From positions 1 through 64,000 of IMG/VR virus record IMGVR_UViG_3300008448_000024: a DNA stretch of 64,000 nt. One strand, 5' to 3'. A model generated the notes under the pieces. The model had not been told where the DNA came from. It saw only the letters and a list, made by a program, of their open reading frames with translations, and made no database searches. The position numbers and the translations under genes were made by a program. Of this stretch, positions 35,347 to 44,300 are shown piece by piece (position 1 is the stretch's first letter; each line of letters starts with the position of its first letter). The DNA comes from a virus.

Positions 35347-35823
35347 ATGGATAGAAGTTTTAAACAAAAAGCCATTGGTACAATAGGAGAGAAAATTATA
35401 GCTAATAAGTGTACATCTAATGGTAAAAAAGTTATGTGGAATGTGCAAGAATTTGGTTATTGGGATTTAGAAATAGAAGATCTTAAGTGTCAAGTAAAGA
35501 CGTTAACTCCATTTGTAAAACATAATTCATGGTGCATATCTGAATCGAAAACAGGAAAAAATATAGAAAACATACTTAAGTGTGATTATCTTTATATTGT
35601 TAGTATACCTACAATAAAACCTCATAAAACAGATGGTAAAATAATAAAAATAGACACGTCAAAACTTTCTAGAAAAGACGTAATACTATTAGAAGGGAGC
35701 GAAACTCCATCTCTAGTTATCAATAGAGACGCTACGTATATATCAGAAGAATACACACTAGATCAACAAGAAGTTGCAGCAATTACCGAACATAAAATAT
35801 CATACTTCAATAAGAAATCATGA
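35347..35823 (+). CDS. PD-(D/E)xK-nuclease-like protein, 158 aa
   Basis: KAIGTIGEKIIANKCTSNGK gives a Glu on the first helix, FGYWDLEIEDLKCQVKTLT gives Asp and QVKT in the expected order of the restriction-endonuclease fold (E...D...QxK). It may act on DNA together with the modification genes. The stop overlaps the next start. Confidence 0.55.
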   Translation: MDRSFKQKAIGTIGEKIIANKCTSNGKKVMWNVQEFGYWDLEIEDLKCQVKTLTPFVKHNSWCISESKTGKNIENILKCDYLYIVSIPTIKPHKTDGKIIKIDTSKLSRKDVILLEGSETPSLVINRDATYISEEYTLDQQEVAAITEHKISYFNKKS

Positions 35824-36815
35824 GCAATATAATATATCAAAATACATGTGAAGTACTTTTTAAGGGAAAGAAGCCTATAGATAGTTGGATGAAGGATTGG
35901 ACTTTAGATCAACGCTTAGATAAGTTTTTTGAGTTCTGTCATAAATTCGACGATAGACAAGATGATTTACTAAAATCAGAATACCAGATCTTCTCACATC
36001 GTTTACATTGGCATGAACATCCATATTGCGAGTGGATGCAAAATGTTACTGATAACCGTGCTAGATTATTTTTAACTTTAGTCTTTAGTTTTACAAATGA
36101 ACATTGGGGTACATTCACTAAATTATATAATGAAGGCATACAAGCCACTAAAGAACACTTTAAAGAAAATAGGCATGCTCGTAATGATCTATTTCAAATA
36201 TATTATCCTAAGGGCACAAATGTAAAAGAGTGGATTCTCACAGGACCTAAGAAAGCTGCGGATGATTTATTCTATGTATTAGATGAGATTGAAAGCGGTA
36301 TACGACCTAAAATGACTATGATGCAATTTGCTAAATTCCTTGAGTCATATTTTAAAGAACATCAAAATTTTAGAAGTCCATTATATCCATGTAAAAATAC
36401 AGCAAGATACATTGCAATGTCATATCCTCATTTAGTAGACCCAGAATCTATACTATTTGGAGGAACTGGACATTTCGATGGGCTACATCAAATATTTGGT
36501 GGACAGAACTTAAATGGTAAAGTTAAATATACTATAAATGAATTAGGCGATTTTATACCTGAAAATAAACAAGCAGAAGAGTGGGTAAGACAGATGCAAA
36601 TTTTAGTAGAGCATCCTAATAATCCTATGAAAGAACAGAAGTATTTAAACGTAGAAGATAAAACGTGCTTTTTTTGGAAGCACATAGCTATATCTCATGG
36701 ACAAAAACGACCTACTAAAAACATTCCTTACACATGGATATTTAATGATAGTTTCAATTTAGGTAATAATCCTAAGTTTTTACAAGACATAAAAGATAGT
36801 AGTTTGATGTATTAA
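35820..36815 (+). CDS. Second modification-operon protein, 331 aa
   Basis: A helical protein with NTARYIAMSYPHLVDPES and FGGTGHFDGLHQIFGG. The combination resembles the glycosylase-like group suggested for the 33888 gene, perhaps another clade. The two together would fit a base-hypermodification pathway. Function tentative. Confidence 0.45.
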   Translation: MSNIIYQNTCEVLFKGKKPIDSWMKDWTLDQRLDKFFEFCHKFDDRQDDLLKSEYQIFSHRLHWHEHPYCEWMQNVTDNRARLFLTLVFSFTNEHWGTFTKLYNEGIQATKEHFKENRHARNDLFQIYYPKGTNVKEWILTGPKKAADDLFYVLDEIESGIRPKMTMMQFAKFLESYFKEHQNFRSPLYPCKNTARYIAMSYPHLVDPESILFGGTGHFDGLHQIFGGQNLNGKVKYTINELGDFIPENKQAEEWVRQMQILVEHPNNPMKEQKYLNVEDKTCFFWKHIAISHGQKRPTKNIPYTWIFNDSFNLGNNPKFLQDIKDSSLMY

Positions 36816-36861
36816 TACTATCTTTACTAAAATGCTTGATATTTATGTAAAAGATAATAGT

Positions 36862-37170
36862 ATGATTAATTTAACAGATTTATTGATAGAAAATGATACA
36901 GATAGTGAAAATATTTTTGTAAAAGAAGTTATGATTTTAAATAAATCAGCTTTTAAAATCGCTGGTATTATAGTACCAACTAAACGCGGATTTACTGGAT
37001 ATTTAAAAAAGTATGTGTCTAGTGATTTGCCAGCAGCTGGATTTAGAAGTCGGCCATCTTTTAGTGAATCTTATGGAGATACTTTATATAAAACTGAAAA
37101 ACCTTTTGCAACAAAAGAAGATTGCATTAAACATTTAGAACAAGCAGCGAATTCGCTTACAGTAAAGTAA
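36862..37170 (+). CDS. Small protein with capsid-targeting-like N-terminus, 102 aa
   Basis: MINLTDLLIENDTDSENIF: LLIE-N fits the [LI]xE cleavage rule of T4-type prohead proteases. The start at 36862 is chosen for this reason and because other genes here start the same way; an upstream in-frame ATG exists at 36832. Function unknown. Confidence 0.55.
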   Translation: MINLTDLLIENDTDSENIFVKEVMILNKSAFKIAGIIVPTKRGFTGYLKKYVSSDLPAAGFRSRPSFSESYGDTLYKTEKPFATKEDCIKHLEQAANSLTVK

Positions 37171-37171
37171 T

Positions 37172-37330
37172 TGTAATAGTATACTGCATATTTAATTGAT
37201 AGTCAATCAGTTATAACTCATTGATAACCAATACGCCCAAGACACACCAGGAGCTCACCAGAGCTCTTTTTTATGGCCTATATGTTATATTATCCCTTTA
37301 ATTAGACTCTGAGGATGAGCTCGGGTGCGC
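37172..37330. repeat. Intergenic repeat region R5
   Basis: GTCAATCAGTTATAAC, GAGCTCACCAGAGCTC and GATGAGCTCGGGTGCG match blocks of R1-R4. No gene seen. Confidence 0.55.
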
Positions 37331-37376
37331 TTTTGGGAAAGATCTATATATTGCCATACTATAAGCATTTATTACA

Positions 37377-37384
37377 TATTTATA
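37377..37384 (+). promoter_or_regulatory. Late-promoter-like TATTTATA box
   Basis: TATTTATA 15 nt upstream of the 37400 start. Confidence 0.45.
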
Positions 37385-37399
37385 CATAAAAACAATAAA

Positions 37400-37789
37400 A
37401 TGAAGCAGATAATTAACGAAGCGAAAAGATTACAAAAATTAGCAGGCATACTTACAGAAGCCGAAACATCATTTAATCAGTGGCTAAGTGATATATCTAG
37501 TGGACGATCTTACATTAAACAAGACCTAGATAAACTAGGAGTAGATGCTAATATAGTAACTCCTGAAGAATTTATGGATGCTGTTAGAAGTAGTGGTAAA
37601 TTAGTTAACCAAGATCTAGAAGCTTATAAGTTTGGAAATGCTACAACAGTTTATCCAAAATTTATATCATTTAATAGCGGATTAGAGACTTTTGGAACAT
37701 ATAGCCTTATGACTGGTAAAGGCGACATCACACCAAAATCACAAGATCCTAGAGCTAATATCTATCCTCAAGGGTCTAAAATGGACTAA
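37400..37789 (+). CDS. Protein with capsid-targeting-like N-terminus, 129 aa
   Basis: MKQIINEAKRLQKLAGILTE ends in ILTE-A, a typical prohead-protease site. Such starts are common in small T4-like virion proteins. The body (SFNQWLSDISSGRSYIKQDL) is unrecognised. Confidence 0.6.
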   Translation: MKQIINEAKRLQKLAGILTEAETSFNQWLSDISSGRSYIKQDLDKLGVDANIVTPEEFMDAVRSSGKLVNQDLEAYKFGNATTVYPKFISFNSGLETFGTYSLMTGKGDITPKSQDPRANIYPQGSKMD

Positions 37790-37800
37790 TTCAATATTTA

Positions 37801-38256
37801 TTATAATTCAGGATCAACTTTTACATCGCGTCTATAGTATCTTCCAGCGATAGTATCGTTATATGAATCAACATGCAACACTCTTAATTTGTGTTGCCAC
37901 TGCTCTTCGTAATAAGTACATTGTTTCTTATTAAAGCAGAATTCTAATATCTCTCTGTGAAAATGTTGAATACCTAATAGCTTTATGTCTTCTTGTAGTG
38001 CTTTATTACTTCCATTGTAGTCAATCCAATTACTCTCTTTCTTCTCTTTCTTTTTCTTTGGAATTCTACCTGGTTTGTCCCAGCTTTCAGTTTCTTTTTT
38101 AGTAAGCTTCTTAGTAAGTGTGTTGTGGAGTGTCTTCTTTCCGATGTAAAACTTTCCGTTAGTAGTGTTTGTAATCATATATACAAAACCTACACAACCT
38201 TCTGGAAATTCTGAAATAGTTACTATCTCTTTCCCTTCATATAACCAATTTGACAT
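37801..38256 (-). CDS. GIY-YIG domain protein, 151 aa
   Basis: FVYMITNTTNGKFYIGKKTL is the GIY-YIG core, with a REILEFC...YYEEQWQ block later. The start at 38256 (MSNWLYEGKEIV) is chosen because a TATTTATA box lies just upstream (38270-38277). Related free-standing proteins occur in many T4-like phages. Confidence 0.8.
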   Translation of the reverse strand: MSNWLYEGKEIVTISEFPEGCVGFVYMITNTTNGKFYIGKKTLHNTLTKKLTKKETESWDKPGRIPKKKKEKKESNWIDYNGSNKALQEDIKLLGIQHFHREILEFCFNKKQCTYYEEQWQHKLRVLHVDSYNDTIAGRYYRRDVKVDPEL

Positions 38257-38269
38257 ATACTTGTTTTTA

Positions 38270-38277
38270 TATAAATA
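38270..38277 (-). promoter_or_regulatory. Late-promoter-like TATTTATA box
   Basis: TATTTATA on the coding strand, 13 nt upstream of the 38256 start. Confidence 0.5.
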
Positions 38278-38278
38278 T

Positions 38279-38707
38279 CTAGCTATTTTGATTAGCAACT
38301 CTTTCCATATCGCCAAAACCCTCTTCCCCTTCTTCAAATTTAAAACCAAATTTTTTATAAAAATTAACTAATTGCTTATAATTTAGCTTATTTTTATCTT
38401 TTCCATAAGGTACAGGATCTAGCGCTATAGTTACATTATGTTTATCTGCTATCTTACAAATAGTAGTCATAACTTTAGTAGCATTGCCCTCTTTTTTTTC
38501 TATTGATTTTAAACTACTTATCCAAAGTCTTTTATCCCAATTTGAAACTTCAATTATTACTTTATCGTCTATTACAATTTCACTAGGATTTAAAGGATTT
38601 CTATAACCTAAACTACTTATATCATTTATTGCTTTATCTATATTAGATGGATCGCTTGGCGTGTATTCTAATAGAACACTCTTAAGTATATTTATTAAAT
38701 TAATCAT
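38279..38707 (-). CDS. GNAT-like protein with capsid-targeting-like N-terminus, 142 aa
   Basis: The N-terminus MINLINILKSVLLEY gives VLLE-Y. The C-terminus LNYKQLVNFYKKFGFKFEEG matches the last motif of GNAT acetyltransferases, while the acetyl-CoA loop is not clear. A packaged acetyltransferase-like protein is possible; a non-catalytic relative is equally so. Confidence 0.6.
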   Translation of the reverse strand: MINLINILKSVLLEYTPSDPSNIDKAINDISSLGYRNPLNPSEIVIDDKVIIEVSNWDKRLWISSLKSIEKKEGNATKVMTTICKIADKHNVTIALDPVPYGKDKNKLNYKQLVNFYKKFGFKFEEGEEGFGDMERVANQNS

Positions 38708-38724
38708 AATCTTTAAATAAATAT

Positions 38725-39567
38725 CTAACTATCCCAACGAATTATAAAAGTTAAATCTGTATTTGATGGAATAGGGTATGGAGTAGAGAGTTTTCCAACA
38801 ACAAGAAGTTCATCTGCTGAATTATAAAGTCCTACTGTAGTCGCATAAGGTCTAAAATCTGAACCTGTTACAGCATCTATATATGATCCTGTACTGCCTG
38901 CTTTGTTCGCGCTTGGGTTTAAAGTATAATTAAAGTCATTTTCAGATACTCTACATCTAACAGAGTTCTCATATATAGTACTCTCAGCTTGAAATGTTAC
39001 TAATGGATTATCTATACCTTCAGGATTAGGCGATTCAATCATTAAAGCTGATCCTGTTTTAGTAAATATTACAACGCCCTGCGAATATATAACGTTGCCA
39101 ACTCTTTCACTTCCACTAACTTTTACTAAATTTCCATTTCCATCGTCTATTACATGCAAGTTTGAGTAGGAGTGAGAAATTCTTAAGCTACTTGGAGATA
39201 TTTGTTCGCCTACAAGATCTCTTGGCATATATAAAACTTGAATATTTGCGTTAGATTCTGTTGGAAAATATCTATAATCATCATCCAAAGTGCCTGATGC
39301 TGCTGTAGATTGCAAAGAAGAATCCCAACCACTTCCAGAACCTAATAAAGAGCCTGATAAGTAGTTCATATAATACATTTGACGTATCATTCTATATAAT
39401 AAGGTCGAATAGGTTAAAGATCCGCTATTTGTAACGCTTCCATTTGACCCTGATAACACATGCGCATTATAAGTAGGATCAAAAGCGAACAAAGATTGCG
39501 AATATTTTACCTTTATTGGAACAGTAGATACATCAGATGTAAATATACTATTTTTGCATATGCTCAT
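38725..39567 (-). CDS. Tail/baseplate-associated structural protein, 280 aa
   Basis: A beta-rich, Ser/Thr/Gly-rich protein. Its C-terminal half (VRCRVSENDFNYTLNPSANK, YATTVGLYNSADELLVVGKL) is shared with the next gene. Paralogous pair in the late leftward operon; probably a peripheral virion protein. Confidence 0.65.
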   Translation of the reverse strand: MSICKNSIFTSDVSTVPIKVKYSQSLFAFDPTYNAHVLSGSNGSVTNSGSLTYSTLLYRMIRQMYYMNYLSGSLLGSGSGWDSSLQSTAASGTLDDDYRYFPTESNANIQVLYMPRDLVGEQISPSSLRISHSYSNLHVIDDGNGNLVKVSGSERVGNVIYSQGVVIFTKTGSALMIESPNPEGIDNPLVTFQAESTIYENSVRCRVSENDFNYTLNPSANKAGSTGSYIDAVTGSDFRPYATTVGLYNSADELLVVGKLSTPYPIPSNTDLTFIIRWDS

Positions 39568-39568
39568 A

Positions 39569-40600
39569 TTACCAATCTAATTTGACTCTAATCAACATTT
39601 CCTTTGTAAAGTCTTTAGTTAACGGTTTAGAAAGTTTTGCAACTGCTAAAAGGTCGTTATTATCGTTATATAAACCTACAGTTGTAGGATATGTTTGTGG
39701 ACTGTTAATGAAATTAGTGTATACCATCTCTCCAGATCCTGTTATAAATGATGGATTAGTCGTATAGTTATAATCACTATTTCTAACTCTAACAAATATA
39801 TAATTAGATGATATTGTCTCTTGAGATTGTAATTGGAAACCTAATCCTGAAGATATTGCAGAGTAAATTAAATCATTATTAGCTAAGTTTTGGTTAGCAT
39901 TACTACCTGAATAGAAAGGAATCGCTAATCCTCCTGAAGCGAATGGTAATGCTAATGCTCTTGGATTCAATATGATTGTGCCGATATCAGGTAAGAATAG
40001 TCCATAAGAACCAGATACTGTATACCCTTTTGTACTAGATCCTAAAGGTGCAGTAACAGTAGCAGAACTACCATTAGAGCCAGAAACTACGTTAAATACT
40101 CTTCCACAATCTAGATAATTAATAGTTGTAGCATCTATAGAGTTGTCAGTTAAGTGAATCTTACCTGCTGAGCTAGATAACGCTAAGTTGAATGTACCTG
40201 GCATTAAGCTCTCTTTATATCGGCTTCTATCAACTGATATTGCAATTAGATCATATGATGATGGATTTCCATCTCCAAAGTTAAAGCTAGATTCTGCATC
40301 TCCAAATACTAAATTTCTAAATTGTCCAAAGTTAATTCTTGTTGGAGTGTTTCCAGGAATAAGAGAGTTTATAGGAGCAGAACCTGATCCGTCGCTTCTA
40401 CCATAAGCTATTGAAAATTGAATAGCAGAATTAATACTAGAAGGATCTAAGTTATATACATCTCTATAAAAACTACTAGAAACTCCAGTAGAAGCGGTAT
40501 AAAATGTATTTAGTGTAGGAACATTACCACTCCATGCTGGAGCAGTTACTGAATCCGCGGATACTACAAAATCTGTTGCAGCTAATGTTGTAAATGACAT
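39569..40600 (-). CDS. Tail/baseplate-associated structural protein, 343 aa
   Basis: Paralog of the 38725 protein at the C-terminus (VRVRNSDYNYTTNPSFITGS, YPTTVGLYNDNNDLLAVAKL). It starts MSFTTLAATDFVVSADSVTA. Likely part of the baseplate periphery or tail fibre. Confidence 0.65.
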   Translation of the reverse strand: MSFTTLAATDFVVSADSVTAPAWSGNVPTLNTFYTASTGVSSSFYRDVYNLDPSSINSAIQFSIAYGRSDGSGSAPINSLIPGNTPTRINFGQFRNLVFGDAESSFNFGDGNPSSYDLIAISVDRSRYKESLMPGTFNLALSSSAGKIHLTDNSIDATTINYLDCGRVFNVVSGSNGSSATVTAPLGSSTKGYTVSGSYGLFLPDIGTIILNPRALALPFASGGLAIPFYSGSNANQNLANNDLIYSAISSGLGFQLQSQETISSNYIFVRVRNSDYNYTTNPSFITGSGEMVYTNFINSPQTYPTTVGLYNDNNDLLAVAKLSKPLTKDFTKEMLIRVKLDW

Positions 40601-40618
40601 ATTTTAAAATGAAGTTTA

Positions 40619-41278
40619 TTATGAATTAACTTTTGTTATTTGAACTGGAATAGATATTCTAGCACCTGAGTCTCTTCCTGTGATGATTAAAGTAGTATAT
40701 AAGATTGTTTGTGATCCGAATAATGTATTAACAGTAGTTGCTGTTAGATTTATAGTAGTTCCTATTACGGTCTTACTAACATTAGTTCCTATAGTTGTAG
40801 TAGCATTTAAAGCAGTCGCTTCAGCTGTATTTATACCAACTCCAGTAAATGAACTCATAGTTCTAACATCACCTATAGTAACGATGTAACCAGATGGTTC
40901 AAATTGTGTAGTAGCACTTAGGTAATTTAAAGTTTGAGGAGTTATAGAAAGCGACGCACCCTGTTTAAGTTGTATTGTATTGTATGGTATGCTAATCACA
41001 GGTATTTTTGCTGTGCCTCTTGGTAGAGTAATTAGCTTATACTTCATAATTTCATTATCATTAGGAAACGCTTGCAAAACTGGCATAGCTTCAATAGCTT
41101 CGCCATAGAAAGCAGATCCTGATGGATGTGTAGGATTATATAATGTATAATCTACTTCGTCATCAGATAATGAGAATTGAGTTATTCTAAAAGAGCCATC
41201 GTTTCTTGAAAGAAGCTCTCTACCTTTTTTAGTAAGTATTGCGTCTACTACTACTGAAGTTTGACTTAAATAAGACAT
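40619..41278 (-). CDS. Virion structural protein, 219 aa
   Basis: The N-terminus (LTKKGRELLSRNDGSFRITQ, FSLSDDEVDYTLYN) is typical of a structural protein family seen in large myoviruses. The C-terminal half is Thr-rich beta. A TATTTATA box (41297-41304, complement) precedes it. Confidence 0.65.
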   Translation of the reverse strand: MSYLSQTSVVVDAILTKKGRELLSRNDGSFRITQFSLSDDEVDYTLYNPTHPSGSAFYGEAIEAMPVLQAFPNDNEIMKYKLITLPRGTAKIPVISIPYNTIQLKQGASLSITPQTLNYLSATTQFEPSGYIVTIGDVRTMSSFTGVGINTAEATALNATTTIGTNVSKTVIGTTINLTATTVNTLFGSQTILYTTLIITGRDSGARISIPVQITKVNS

Positions 41279-41296
41279 GTTTTATTTTTCTTTAAA

Positions 41297-41304
41297 TATA
41301 AATA
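41297..41304 (-). promoter_or_regulatory. Late-promoter-like TATTTATA box
   Basis: TATTTATA on the coding strand, 18 nt upstream of the 41278 start. Confidence 0.5.
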
Positions 41305-41351
41305 TAATATTTTTCTGTTTCTCATAACTATTTTTATTATTGGTAGATAAA

Positions 41352-44300
41352 CTATATTAAGTTTTGAGATTTTAATGACTTAATAATATCCCCTGATTTT
41401 ATTCTTAGATCTTGATCAATATATTGAGGATATAGTAAACCTTCTTCTACTAAAGTAGAATTTTTTGGATTATATTTTAAAACAATATTAGTTTCGTCTG
41501 GCACTCTTTTCCATATTACGTATTTACAAGCTTTAAAATTTGCTAATGTCGTACTATCTGGAGATGCTGATTGTGTAAATAAATTTAAACCTGGGGTTTC
41601 TAATAAATCTACAACTAATCTAGACGAGGCAGAAGTTGGTATACCTGCAAAACCTATAGATTTTACAGTTAATTCAAATTTATCACTCCATCCTAAAGAC
41701 GCGCTATTATATAGTGAAATTTTATCTCCTGGTTGTAGATTGAACGGGTATACTACTCTTTCTAAATTTCCCTCTAATCCGACTAAATTTGATGTTTTCC
41801 AAGTAGAATCGCTATTAGAATCAAATATTGGTTGATTATTAGTATAAATGTCTTCTGTAGAAAGTTGATTATCATAATCAGATAGCTTTATAACTATTTG
41901 ATTTGATGAAGTGCTATAATATAAACAAGTTTGTGTAGTACTAGTTTGTGATGTATATGATATACTAGATCCAGAACTTGCGACTATGCCAGAACCAGTT
42001 GGCTGCAATATTGATATATACATAGAAGATGTGCTATATCTACCAGGATTTGCAGTGACTGTAAATATAGCATTAGAGGTATTAGTTGCGCTATATACTG
42101 AATTAGATGCTGTTATAACTAAGTTTGTAGTTAAAGTCGGTGCAGTACCTGGTGTAATTGGTGGCATAGTAATAGTTACACTAGCTGTTACATTTGTAGG
42201 CCATGTGGCATTATAGTATACTACAGCACCAAAATATTCAAATGGAGTTGAAGAATTATAAAATCTAACAGGTAAACTCCAATTTGAGACATTCCAAATA
42301 GGATCATTAGGATTGTAATTCCCTCCGGGTTCTACGTAAGGCGTTTCTACAGTAATTGGATCATCAAAATTAAAGCTAGAAGACGTCATATTTCCGCCTA
42401 AATTATGTAATATAGGCAAATATCTAAATCCTCCATCATATATTTTTAATGTTGAATTATTTGCTAATATTTGCGAATAAGGATTCAATTCATCATATTG
42501 AAATAATGCTACATCACAATTTTCACCACTCTTAAATACGTTTTGAATATCGAAGATATTAGAATTTCTTTTAGTTAAATCTAATACATTTTCATTGCTA
42601 TCTATTAAGTATTTAATTTGTGCATTACTTCTACCAGGGAAGTATATTGATGATGTATATATATCTTTTAAATACGCAAAACTATTTTTTATTTTATCAA
42701 TAGCTGCTGTTTTACCATAAGATTTATCTCCTGTATAAGATGTATCTACTTCAACATTAGAGGTTACTCTTATATATGTTGGTATAGGAGGAAAATATCC
42801 TCCTGGAGTAAATATTATAGTGCCTGTATCAGGATAATATGTATAATCGCTTGGATTAATTAGTCCGTATCCGCCTAAATATACTTGAATATTCGATAAT
42901 CCTATTATATTAGGATTAGAGTAAGTTGTAGGCTGTATTGCAAAATAAAACCACGCTAAACCACCAGGATTAGTTTCTGTAAAACTAAATGCAGTTTCTT
43001 CAATTGAACTTCTTGCAGGTCCTGTATAAGTATTATATAATTTACTTATAGTCTTTGATCCATAGTATCTAGGCTCTGTAAATGCCCTGCTAGCATAATT
43101 AGTATCTTGCAGTTGAGCATAAGGATTATATAGATTAGTGTATGTATTATAGTTATCACCTTGCGATTGAGATATAGATTGCGTTATCAATCCTAAATTA
43201 ACGGGCATCGATTGATCATAAGAGTAGTCTAAATCTAAAAACCTAGTTGATCTTACAGATGAACTAACATTTTGATAAATAGCTCCATAGTTAATTTGTA
43301 TATTTTGAGAAGATCCACTAGAATTTTTTGATAATTCTGTTTGTGATATAGCATCTCCATTAGTTACTTGTATGAAGCTACCACTAAATTCTCCATTATA
43401 CTTTTCTACATCTTGTGAAGAACTATAAGCGGCAAATCCTAAAGGAGTCATTACATTATTAGACCACGCTGTAGATTGAAATATCGCCATTGCGTCACCC
43501 GCGCTGATGGTTAGCATATCTATTGACTCTGATAGGTTATTATCAAAGCTCATACTTGGTTCGTGCCTAGCGTACTTATTACGCTCTAGGATATGACTTT
43601 TGATTATTATACCAGTAGATGTATTTGATCTAGCTGGTACATAGTCCTTAATCATTTTAAATAATGAGTTATTGTAATATTTAACAAGTCTCATGTATTC
43701 CCAAATGCTATGAGGATATGTGTAAGTACTAAAATAAGATTTCTTTTCTTCCTCTAAAGCAGGATATGTACTAAGTGTTTGGTATTCAGGATTTCCTATT
43801 AATTGATCAAGACTAACAAATCCAGATGAAGATACAAAATTAGCATTAATAGCGTCAGAAGGAGAAAATCCAACTTCAATATCAGTAGTATTTAATCTAT
43901 AATCGGTATTATATTTTTGTAATGTTGTCGTAGGATATAAAAGATTTGATTGTATTTGAGCGCTAGCTGTTATTACATTTATCTTTTCATCATTTATTTC
44001 ATATATACCGCTTCCAGTATATCTATTATTACCACCAAATTCATTAACGCTTAATATACTTTCTGGAATACCATAACAAGCTATTAAAGCTTTTATTCCT
44101 CTTTGCGTACCTTTTGTTTTTAAGAGATACGGTAAATTATGATAAATTCTCTTATATGTTTCTTTTTCAAGATCATTAGAAGATATTGTATCGATACTAG
44201 AAGTTACATAAGAGTTGATTAATTCAGAACCTGTAGGAGGTAGTAAAGATCCATCAGGATTTACTCCAAATAATGTGTAATATAGGTTATCTGATACACT

